A DNA stretch of 64,000 nucleotides from Nitrospira sp. (GTDB taxonomy: Bacteria; Nitrospirota; Nitrospiria; Nitrospirales; Nitrospiraceae): assembly GCA_030123605.1 (NCBI GenBank), contig CP126123.1:1178001-1242000 (forward strand), given 5' to 3'. A program made the position numbers and the translations under genes. A model generated the notes under the pieces. The model saw only the letters and a program-made list of their open reading frames with translations, had not been told where the DNA came from and made no database searches. Shown here in pieces: positions 16,943 through 23,935 of this stretch; the stretch's first letter is position 1; each line of letters starts with the position of its first letter.

Positions 16943-17188
16943 ATGACGGGAAAAAAGCCCTACAGTCAACCACAGGTCTATGAGGTCGCGCTCGACCATG
17001 AGCAAGCCATTCTCTCCGCCTGCAGCATTTTGACGACCTCTGCCTCTGCCGGTGGAAGCGTCGGTTGTCGTCGTTCCGCCGCCTGCCGTAACTACCCGAG
17101 CGCCGACCCCAACGGATGTAAGCGCTCGTCTCTCCCGACCACCTATATGGGCCGAAGGTGTCATGACTCCGGTCCTCGCGCATCGTAG
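16943..17188 (+). CDS. Candidate RiPP precursor peptide, 81 aa, Cys-containing
   Basis: An 81-residue peptide between radical SAM genes, with the look of a RiPP precursor: a lysine/proline-rich leader (KKPYSQPQVYEVALDHEQAI) ending in LSAC, then a Gly/Ser/Cys-rich core with few bulky hydrophobics. Cysteines are at 27, 42, 48, 59 and 73; the core is strongly basic (RR, CKR, GRRC). No membrane segment or enzyme motif. GGAGG lies 12 bases before the ATG, an unusually long spacing. It is flanked by the hairpin upstream and is 8 bases from the kinase gene. The core/leader border is unknown. Confidence 0.72.
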   Translation: MTGKKPYSQPQVYEVALDHEQAILSACSILTTSASAGGSVGCRRSAACRNYPSADPNGCKRSSLPTTYMGRRCHDSGPRAS

Positions 17189-17196
17189 GCCATACC

Positions 17197-18099
17197 ATGG
17201 TTATTGCCTTGCAAATCGGTGGTTCTGTCGTCCGGTTGCATGAGCCGAAGGATTATCCCCATCTTGCCTGGCCGTTGCGTCCATTCGACCTGTTCGCCGC
17301 GCCGGCAGGTATCGACCCGGATATTCAGGTAGACATCTCGCTCGCCTGCCCCCTGCCGGAAATCGAGACCGGCCCACTGCGTTTCGACTCCGGTCATGGG
17401 CTCTGGAAGCTGTTCGAGTCCGCTTCCGGACTTGTCGCTGAAAGCCTCGACACCAGCACGCTTCAGCCACGGGCCAGGGCCCTGATCTCCGAGGACTACA
17501 GAACCGTACGGGCCTGGATACTTCCCGACCTCCAAGACGGACAAGTGGGGTGGTGTCCGATGTATGTCTTCAATCCCATCATCGAGATTTGTGTTCTCTC
17601 ACGACTGGCCCGTGAGGGAGCAATTCTTCTCCACGCATCTGGGCTGACGTTTCAGGAGCAGGGGTTCGTCTTCACCGGTCCGTCCGGCGCGGGAAAATCG
17701 ACCATCGCACAATTGTTTGCCGATCGGGGGGCTTTCGTCCTCAGCGACGAGCGGGTCATCATCCGCCGCAGCCCGACCACGAGGGTCTACGGCACACCGT
17801 GGGTCGGGTCCGGGAACTATGCCGCGAACGACTCTGCGCCGCTCACCGCCCTCTACTGCATCAGCCACGGTGAGGAACGCCACCGCCTGAGTCTCCTGTC
17901 ACCCTCAAACACCCTGTCGCTGCTGCTGCAACAGGCCTTTTTGCCCCATTGGGACCGCGCAGCCATGGATGCCACACTTGATTCTCTCCTCTCGCTCATG
18001 AAGGAAGTGCCCTGTTCCGGCCTGGCATTCCTCAAACAAACGGATGTCATCGACGTGATCAGGCACCAGTCACCGGCCTGCTCCATAGCTGTCCTATGA
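17197..18099 (+). CDS. HprK-like P-loop kinase of the RiPP-like operon
   Basis: A 300-residue protein whose C-terminal half resembles HPr kinase/phosphorylase-type serine kinases: LLHASGL, the Walker A GPSGAGKST at residues 161-169, and VLSDERVII with Asp184. The N-terminal half (about 130 residues) is unlike HPr kinases and may bind the peptide. Stand-alone HprK-like proteins in PqqD-containing clusters have been proposed to phosphorylate precursor peptides, for instance in some lasso-peptide loci. No HPr gene or PTS is nearby. It begins 8 bases after the precursor gene and overlaps the next radical SAM gene by 4 bases. Confidence 0.82.
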   Translation: MVIALQIGGSVVRLHEPKDYPHLAWPLRPFDLFAAPAGIDPDIQVDISLACPLPEIETGPLRFDSGHGLWKLFESASGLVAESLDTSTLQPRARALISEDYRTVRAWILPDLQDGQVGWCPMYVFNPIIEICVLSRLAREGAILLHASGLTFQEQGFVFTGPSGAGKSTIAQLFADRGAFVLSDERVIIRRSPTTRVYGTPWVGSGNYAANDSAPLTALYCISHGEERHRLSLLSPSNTLSLLLQQAFLPHWDRAAMDATLDSLLSLMKEVPCSGLAFLKQTDVIDVIRHQSPACSIAVL

Positions 18100-19154
18100 A
18101 ACGACTCGATGCAGACAGTTACCTCGCCGCTGTCTCCTCAACCATCGCTCGATCACGCAACCCCGAGGGGGCCACCTTCGAGCTGACCTATGGATGCAAC
18201 CTCCGATGCCTGCACTGTTACAACCCGACCCATCGCGCTCTCCCTCGCGAATTGACGACGGACGAGGTCTGTTCCCTCGTGAGTCAGATGGCCGACCTGG
18301 GCCTGTTGACAGTCACCTTCAGCGGGGGGGAACCGTCGGTGCGACCCGACATCGAAACGATTCTGAGCCACAGCCGCCGACAGGGCCTGCTCATCCATCT
18401 GCTCACAAACGCGACGCGCGTGACGCCGGCCTTTGCCGGGATGCTGGAGGAGGTCGGCGTCTCCGAGCTGTTCGTGTCCATTTACGGCGCGACCCCGGAA
18501 ACCTATGAACGTATGACCGATGTGCCGGGATCGTTCTCTCATTTCATACAAGGCCTCTCGAGCCTGACAGGGCGGCCCTTCTTCGTGACGGTCCGCATGC
18601 CGGTCACCACGATCAACGAGCATGAAGTCGATGCCTGCCAAGATCTCGCCGAATCGAAGGGGTTCAAGTTTCAATATTGCCTCGACATCCACCCCAGGAC
18701 CGACGGCGATATCAGCCCCTTCCGCTACAGGCTGAGTGCGGACCGCAAGGCGGCGCTGGATCACAGGAAGCTCGGAGACCGTTCAGCCGTGTGGATCCCG
18801 GACAGCTGTGCAGCGGAGGAGCCGTTCATCTCCTGTGCCTGCGGCAAGAGCCGTTTCGCCATCACTCCCTATGGCGAAATGAATCTCTGCGTCGCCTTCC
18901 CGACTCCGCGATATGACCTCCGCAGCGGCACGATCCGGGACGGCTGGGAAGTCCTCAAGCGCACGGCCGATGCCATGAGGCCGAACGAGCAGGACCACTG
19001 CCCGACTTGCGGTCTGAACCCTTTCTGTCGGCAGGGGCGGGCCGATGCCTGGCTGGAAACGGGAGACCCGAGCCGCTGCCTGCCTCACTTCAAGGAATGG
19101 GCGGCACGATTGAGAGAGACACATGCCCTCCTCGACCCTCGACAGCCTCGTTGA
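18096..19154 (+). CDS. Radical SAM/SPASM enzyme 3 of the RiPP-like operon
   Basis: A 352-residue radical SAM protein: Cys34, Cys38 and Cys41 (CNLRCLHC) for the catalytic cluster, VTFSGGEPSVRPD as the SAM-binding GGE motif, LIHLLTNATRV. The SPASM-type C terminus has CACGKSRFAITPYGEMNLC and CPTCGLNPFCRQG. Its overlap with the kinase gene is ATGA (4 bases), and it overlaps the nucleotidyltransferase gene by 32 bases. It differs from enzymes 1 and 2 in length and order in the operon, so the three may act in sequence or on different residues. Confidence 0.9.
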   Translation: MKRLDADSYLAAVSSTIARSRNPEGATFELTYGCNLRCLHCYNPTHRALPRELTTDEVCSLVSQMADLGLLTVTFSGGEPSVRPDIETILSHSRRQGLLIHLLTNATRVTPAFAGMLEEVGVSELFVSIYGATPETYERMTDVPGSFSHFIQGLSSLTGRPFFVTVRMPVTTINEHEVDACQDLAESKGFKFQYCLDIHPRTDGDISPFRYRLSADRKAALDHRKLGDRSAVWIPDSCAAEEPFISCACGKSRFAITPYGEMNLCVAFPTPRYDLRSGTIRDGWEVLKRTADAMRPNEQDHCPTCGLNPFCRQGRADAWLETGDPSRCLPHFKEWAARLRETHALLDPRQPR

Positions 19155-20088
19155 GTCCTATTGCGCGACCAGCGAGGCGAACCAGCGCCGCCTGGCTCAC
19201 CTCGCCGATCTCTTGACTCTGTTTGCGCAACAGCGGCTGGACGTCATGCTCTTGAAAGGCGGCGATCTGCTCTCACGACTGTATGAAGTCCGAGGGACGA
19301 GACCACTCGCCGATATCGACCTGCTGGTCCGCGAGGAAGATGTGGACGCCATCGACCGGCTCCTCCGCGCGCAAGGCTTCGAACCCCAGATCGACGGGAA
19401 CCCCGCCTACTGCTCCGTGAAAAGCGGTCTGCTGTTGGATATCACGACCTCGCTCTGGTTCCTCACAACGGAGCAACTGCGGGGCCTGTGGAACCGGACG
19501 GTGCCTCGATCGGTCGAGCCGGGCTACGCCCGCGTGATGGCCACCGAGGACCTACTCCTTTACCTCACAGCCTATTGCGTGGTCCACCGTGGATATTTCT
19601 CGCCGACCTTCTTCCAAGACCTTGCACTCCTCATCGAGAAGGATCGACCGGACTGGAATCTCGTCATCGAGCGGGCGATCGCCTGGCATCTGACCATGCC
19701 CCTCTTGCACGGCCTTTCGATGGCCGGCAGATCACCACAGAACCCACCGATCCCTGAGGAGGTCTTCAGCCGACTGGCCCCGACAGGATGGTGGCAACCC
19801 CGACTCCTCGCTATCCTCCGCCGGCTGGTCACACATCACGCCATTCCTGAACTCGGTCATTTCTTGTTGGTCGTCACCCAGCCACCGAACCGATGGGTCG
19901 ATCGACTAAGGCATGTCTTTTTCCCATCACCGGCGTTCCTGGCCTACCGGTATGGTCCTTCTGGACCACGCAATCCAGTCAGGACAAAACTTCAACGTAT
20001 TGTTCACCTTCTCGGCTCCGGAACGGTCCTGGCTTGGAGAATCGCCGTTGCGCTGCTCATCCCAACCGGACAGGAGGCTCGTTCGTGA
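19123..20088 (+). CDS. Nucleotidyltransferase family protein (PF14907-type)
   Basis: A 321-residue protein of the nucleotidyltransferase-fold group often found in lasso-peptide and PqqD-linked clusters. The N-terminal half carries MLLKGGDLLSRLYEVRG followed by TRPLADIDLLV, where D-x-D would bind the metal, and a Cys/Trp-rich strand. The C-terminal half is helical (LTMPLLHGLSMAGRSP) with a hydrophobic end (GTVLAWRIAVALLIPTG) that may touch the membrane. It would transfer a nucleotide to a substrate, perhaps the modified peptide or a self-protection target; the substrate is unknown. It overlaps the next gene by 4 bases. Confidence 0.8.
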   Translation: MPSSTLDSLVESYCATSEANQRRLAHLADLLTLFAQQRLDVMLLKGGDLLSRLYEVRGTRPLADIDLLVREEDVDAIDRLLRAQGFEPQIDGNPAYCSVKSGLLLDITTSLWFLTTEQLRGLWNRTVPRSVEPGYARVMATEDLLLYLTAYCVVHRGYFSPTFFQDLALLIEKDRPDWNLVIERAIAWHLTMPLLHGLSMAGRSPQNPPIPEEVFSRLAPTGWWQPRLLAILRRLVTHHAIPELGHFLLVVTQPPNRWVDRLRHVFFPSPAFLAYRYGPSGPRNPVRTKLQRIVHLLGSGTVLAWRIAVALLIPTGQEARS

Positions 20089-20843
20089 TCCAAGTGCTTG
20101 CCCCACCGAGTCGCGACTCCCTGTCCGCCGGACTCTGTGCCGTCGTGCCGTTGAATCTGTTGAATGGGCTGCTCACCTATCGAGTGTCGTCCGACAGCAT
20201 GGCCCCGACCTTACGAGTGGGAGACTGTCTCGAAATCGGCCCGGCCACGGTCTTGATCCCAGGCGACCTGCTCGTCTATGCGGTTCAATCACAGTTCGTC
20301 TGTCATCGGCTCCGTTCCATCGAGAGAGACGGAACGCTCATGGTCAGCGGAGATGCCGCTCCGGACTGTCTTGAGGCGATCGCGCCGAAACAGGTTCGGG
20401 GACTCGTGACCGCCGTCGAGCGAAGGCCGATGCCGATCAGATGGCTGATCCATCGGACCATCATCAACAAGACACGCAGGCTGATTCTGGGACGGATCGG
20501 GACAGTGCTGCTTCCGTTGCTTCGTCGAACGGTCACGATCGTGATTCTCATCCCCTCCCCCCTTCGTTCCTGCGCCCTGTCGCAGACGATCCATCGCTCT
20601 CGGCTTTCCACAGTCGATCGATTGCCGACCATCCTTCGGCATCTGCAGATCCCGCTGCATCGCGCACAGATCCAGGCTACGCTCGGGGGTTTTACCCTCG
20701 CCATTTTCACCGGCGCAACCGGAGAGATCGACATGGGCGCCGTCGCCCTCCGCTTGGGTCTTGACGAATATTTTGAGACATTGCGCAAGCACCTCGATGT
20801 GGTCCCGCCACGGTCGATGCCACCTGCTTCTCACGCAAACTGA
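20085..20843 (+). CDS. S26-type signal-peptidase-like protease with Ser/His site
   Basis: A 252-residue protein starting at GTG 20085 with AGGAGG 8 bases upstream and a 4-base overlap with the previous gene. The N-terminal part has SSDSMAPTLRVGDCLEI, where Ser38 is the S26 nucleophile, then GDLLVYAVQS and FVCHRLRSIE, with His74 in the place of the Lys usual in bacterial type I signal peptidases. The Ser/His arrangement recalls SipW and ER/archaeal enzymes. Its position as the last gene of the operon suggests leader removal or release of the modified peptide. The C-terminal 120 residues are basic and unrecognised. Confidence 0.75.
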   Translation: MIQVLAPPSRDSLSAGLCAVVPLNLLNGLLTYRVSSDSMAPTLRVGDCLEIGPATVLIPGDLLVYAVQSQFVCHRLRSIERDGTLMVSGDAAPDCLEAIAPKQVRGLVTAVERRPMPIRWLIHRTIINKTRRLILGRIGTVLLPLLRRTVTIVILIPSPLRSCALSQTIHRSRLSTVDRLPTILRHLQIPLHRAQIQATLGGFTLAIFTGATGEIDMGAVALRLGLDEYFETLRKHLDVVPPRSMPPASHAN

Positions 20844-20856
20844 AACTCAAATCCGT

Positions 20857-20886
20857 TTGGTCGCTTCTCCCGTAGAGTGTTATAGT
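20857..20886 (+). promoter_or_regulatory. Candidate promoter of the ECF sigma operon
   Basis: TATAGT at 20881-20886 is a good -10; the best -35-like hexamer is TTGGTC at 20857-20862 (18-base spacer), which is weak. It could instead be recognised by the ECF factor itself. Confidence 0.3.
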
Positions 20887-20934
20887 ACGCCGTGCCGTGA
20901 GCAAGCAGACTGCCGCCGTTCCCAGGCCGACCGC

Positions 20935-21540
20935 ATGGAAACTGCCTCCCGACAAGCCGCCTCGACCATCGACCCCAAACTCTTGACCCGCGTGGCCAAG
21001 GGAGACCAGCAGGCATTCGGCCAGCTGTACGATCAATCCAGCACGCTGCTCTTTACCCTGGCCTATCGAATCCTGAGCGATCGCGAAGAAGCCGCGGAAT
21101 TGCTTCAGGAGGTCTATCTGGAAGTGTGGCGCAAAATCGCCAAATACGACGTGGGACGGGGCAGTCCCATCGCCTGGCTGGTCACCTTGACACGCAGCCG
21201 CGCCATCGACCGGCTGCGCACCAGAACCTCGCGCGGGAACCATGTCGTGGCCGACTCGTTCGAACACCCGCTGGTCTCTCAGACGCCCGACGCGAGCCCG
21301 AATCCGTACGAAACCCAGGAAGACCAAGAACTGCGGCAGATGATAGTGAAGGCGATTCTCGACCTGCCGCTCCCGCAGCAGCAGGCCATCGAAATGGCCT
21401 TCTATCAGGGCTTGACCCATACGGAGATCGCCGCCAAATTGAATCAGCCGCTCGGGACGGTCAAGACCAGGATCAAGTTGGCGATGACGAAACTCCGCGC
21501 GTCCTTGCACCAGACGCTGCCGCAGGGTGACGGAGTATGA
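20935..21540 (+). CDS. ECF-type RNA polymerase sigma factor
   Basis: A 201-residue sigma-70 family factor of the extracytoplasmic-function group. Region 2 includes AFGQLYDQSSTLLFTLAYRI, EAAELLQEVYLEVWRKIAKY and the DNA-melting segment around AWLVTLTRSRAIDRLR; region 4 has LPLPQQQAIEMAFYQGLTHT followed by the helix-turn-helix EIAAKLNQPLGTVKTRIK, which reads the -35. The start at ATG 20935 is preferred over the longer frame because region 2 begins just after it. It ends in an ATGA overlap with its anti-sigma gene. Its regulon is unknown; being next to the RiPP-like operon, it might control it. Confidence 0.88.
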   Translation: METASRQAASTIDPKLLTRVAKGDQQAFGQLYDQSSTLLFTLAYRILSDREEAAELLQEVYLEVWRKIAKYDVGRGSPIAWLVTLTRSRAIDRLRTRTSRGNHVVADSFEHPLVSQTPDASPNPYETQEDQELRQMIVKAILDLPLPQQQAIEMAFYQGLTHTEIAAKLNQPLGTVKTRIKLAMTKLRASLHQTLPQGDGV

Positions 21541-22553
21541 CGCACGAGGAACTGGAAGAGGCGGTTCCCCTCTATGCGATCGGTGCGCTGGAACGCTCGG
21601 AGCGGCAGGCCATCGAGGCCCATTTGCTGTCCGGTTGCGCCGCCTGTCATGCGTCGTTGAAGGAGTACCAGACCGTAGCCTCCCTCTTGCCGTTCGGCCT
21701 CACTCCGGCCACGCCGCCCAACAATCTCAAGGCAAAAATCATGAGTGCCCCGACGCCGATTCCCATCCCGGTCGAAGCGGAAAAGCCGGCCGGCCGGTCG
21801 AGCCTGGAGCCGGGCGAGTGGATGAACCACCTGTTTCCTCCGATTGCGCCGGCACGCTCCTGGCCGTTCCGCCTGGCGATGGGCTTCGCCGCTCTCACCC
21901 TGATCGTCGGGGGCGGTTACCTCGCCTGGCTGTCCTATACGCAGACGACCCAACGGTCAGGAGAGGTCCGGCAGCTGCAAGCAACCATGCAGCAGGAAGC
22001 CGCTCGCGTAGCGGTCTTGCAATCGGACCTGACCCAGCGCCAACAGACCCTGGACCGGCTCAAATCCGAGCTGGACCAACGTGCGACCGAGGTCGCAGAC
22101 CTGCGGGATCAATTGATCCGACGGGAAGCGGAGCTGGACGACGTGCGAACCCAACTGACCCAGCGCGAAAGTTCCATGCAGCGGCTCGCCAGGCAGAACG
22201 AGGAATTCGCAAGCTTCTTCAAAAACCCCTCGTCGAAAGTCGTGTCTCTGTCCGGATCCGACATGGCGAAAACAGCCGGCGCCTTCCTCCTGTTCGATCC
22301 GGTCACCAAGAAGGCCTGGCTTTATGCCTTCAACCTTCCGGCCCTGCCGACCGGTAAGGTCTATCAACTCTGGGCCATCGACGACAGGCCGGTGAGCGCC
22401 GGAGTGTTCGGAATCGACGCGGGGCAAAAGGGCCGCATGCTGATCAAAAGCCTTTCTGAGTTTTCTCGGATGAAGAAATTCGCTGTGACGGTGGAGCCGG
22501 ACGGCGGACGGCCGCAGCCGACAGGGGCGATCTACCTGGTCGGGCAAACCTAG
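21537..22553 (+). CDS. RskA-type anti-sigma factor
   Basis: A 338-residue membrane protein that should hold the adjacent sigma factor inactive. The N-terminal ~75 residues form the anti-sigma domain, with HLLSGCAAC resembling the ZAS zinc motif but having four rather than three residues between His and the first Cys. A single TM helix follows (LAMGFAALTLIVGGGYLAWL), then a long coiled coil (LDRLKSELDQRATEVADLRD and neighbours) and a C-terminal RskA domain with AFLLFDPVTKKAWLYAFNLP and YQLWAIDDRP in the periplasm. The coiled coil as spacer is longer than usual. It is translationally coupled to the sigma gene (ATGA). Confidence 0.88.
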   Translation: MTHEELEEAVPLYAIGALERSERQAIEAHLLSGCAACHASLKEYQTVASLLPFGLTPATPPNNLKAKIMSAPTPIPIPVEAEKPAGRSSLEPGEWMNHLFPPIAPARSWPFRLAMGFAALTLIVGGGYLAWLSYTQTTQRSGEVRQLQATMQQEAARVAVLQSDLTQRQQTLDRLKSELDQRATEVADLRDQLIRREAELDDVRTQLTQRESSMQRLARQNEEFASFFKNPSSKVVSLSGSDMAKTAGAFLLFDPVTKKAWLYAFNLPALPTGKVYQLWAIDDRPVSAGVFGIDAGQKGRMLIKSLSEFSRMKKFAVTVEPDGGRPQPTGAIYLVGQT

Positions 22554-22601
22554 CCCACCGGACGTGCCTTCGGACTTCTCCTCAGAACCAAGCGACAGCC
22601 C

Positions 22602-23090
22602 ATGCCGCCATTCGACGACCTCGACCATCGATTCATGCAACAGGCCTTGACCCTCGCCCGCTCGGCGACGCTGATCGGAGAAGTGCCGATCGCCGCCCTG
22701 CTGGTGCAAGACGGCCTCGTGATCGCGGAAGCGCACAACCTTCGGGAAACCAGGCAGGACCCTACGGCCCACGCGGAAATGATCGCGATTCAAGAAGGTG
22801 CGCGCCGAACGGGTAGTTGGCGGCTCACCGACACCACCCTCTACGTCACCCTGGAGCCCTGCGCCATGTGCATCGGCGCCATCGTGCTGGCCCGCATCAC
22901 TCGCCTGGTGTTCGGAGCCACCGACCCCAAGGCCGGCGCCTGCGGATCGATCATGAACATCCCCCCCGAACCTCGCCTGAACCATCGCGTGGAGGTCGTC
23001 GGTGGACTGTTCGGCGAGGAGAGTCAGGCCCTATTGCAGGATTTTTTTCGTCAACTCAGGAAGAGAGCTTTGCAGCGGGAAAACGATTAA
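22602..23090 (+). CDS. tadA: tRNA-specific adenosine deaminase TadA
   Basis: A 162-residue zinc deaminase that converts adenosine 34 of tRNA-Arg(ACG) to inosine. The catalytic motif HAE is at 57-59 (PTAHAEMIAIQ) with the proton-shuttling Glu59, and the zinc cysteines are in PCAMC (86-90). The rest follows TadA closely (RITRLVFGATDPKAGACGSI with MNIP, ending LLQDFFRQLRKR). The gene starts 48 bases after the anti-sigma gene and is convergent with the phosphopantetheinyl transferase gene, whose stop overlaps its own by 4 bases. Confidence 0.95.
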   Translation: MPPFDDLDHRFMQQALTLARSATLIGEVPIAALLVQDGLVIAEAHNLRETRQDPTAHAEMIAIQEGARRTGSWRLTDTTLYVTLEPCAMCIGAIVLARITRLVFGATDPKAGACGSIMNIPPEPRLNHRVEVVGGLFGEESQALLQDFFRQLRKRALQREND

Positions 23091-23935
23091 CGAACAAGCG
23101 CTGTCGCCGCGTCGAGCAGCCGAACGTTCCAGCCCTCGCCTTCGACCGCGACGGCTCCGATTAACCGATCGGCGAGTTGGAAGGATTGCACGGACCAATC
23201 CTTGTCGAGCGTTCCAGATTCGGTCGAACGCACCAGCGCCGGCCTCGACAGGTCGCCGAACAACAATTCGAACCGATCCAGCCCGAGAGAAAGTCCCCAT
23301 CCCCTTCCCTTGAGATAGGCTTCCTTGGCGGTCCAATAGCGATAAAACAACTGCAGTTGATCGTCGCTCTCGGCTTGCGAGATCGCCCGTGATTCGTCGG
23401 GGGCGAAGAACCGCTGCGCCAGCTTGAGCCCCTCCACCTCAGGCCGACACCACTCCACATCCACCCCCACAGCCCTTTTCACGGCAACCGCCACGAGGGC
23501 ATGGTCGCTCGAATGGGAGAGACTGAACTGAATACCTTGCTCGGCAACGGATTGTCCGCGCAGCGCCGGCTTGCCATGAGGTCCGGTTTCGAACTGAATC
23601 CGTCCCGGCTCGGCAGCCAAGTATCGAGCCAGAATCACCCGCAACAGGCCGTGGGACAGGATAAAACGTTGACGATGTTGATCGAATGCAAACCGAGCGG
23701 CGCGGTTCCGCTCATCGATCGAAAGCAGCGCGGCGAAGGAAGGTCGATCGCCGTCGTGTCGGGACAGGTCACAGGACCAGACATGGACATCCTGCCGACC
23801 GAGGCACGGGAACGTCGAACACTCTGTGGGAGGCGTCAACACAGTCGCCACGATTCGAGAGACATCACGAACAAGACTTCCTTCATGCCGACGGCCTGGC
23901 GACAGGCTTGAGCGACGGACCGGCTCGATGGGCAC
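23087..23935 (-). CDS. 4'-phosphopantetheinyl transferase (Sfp type)
   Basis: A 282-residue enzyme that transfers phosphopantetheine from CoA to the conserved serine of carrier domains, here likely the three carriers of the adjacent synthetase. Landmarks are IQFSLSHSSDHALVAV, GVDVEWCRPE (metal-binding Asp-x-Glu) and WTAKEAYLKGRGWGLSL, all Sfp-family. The start is uncertain: the frame opens at 23935 inside the transporter gene, and a GTG at 23851, after the transporter stop, would also fit and give a more typical N terminus. It is the last gene of the lipopeptide operon. Confidence 0.9.
   Translation of the reverse strand: MPIEPVRRSSLSPGRRHEGSLVRDVSRIVATVLTPPTECSTFPCLGRQDVHVWSCDLSRHDGDRPSFAALLSIDERNRAARFAFDQHRQRFILSHGLLRVILARYLAAEPGRIQFETGPHGKPALRGQSVAEQGIQFSLSHSSDHALVAVAVKRAVGVDVEWCRPEVEGLKLAQRFFAPDESRAISQAESDDQLQLFYRYWTAKEAYLKGRGWGLSLGLDRFELLFGDLSRPALVRSTESGTLDKDWSVQSFQLADRLIGAVAVEGEGWNVRLLDAATALVR

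Noticed and set aside
17052..17243. 63-codon frame overlapping the precursor-like peptide
   Set aside because: Starts inside the peptide gene and runs into the kinase start in another frame; the peptide frame has the leader-like sequence.
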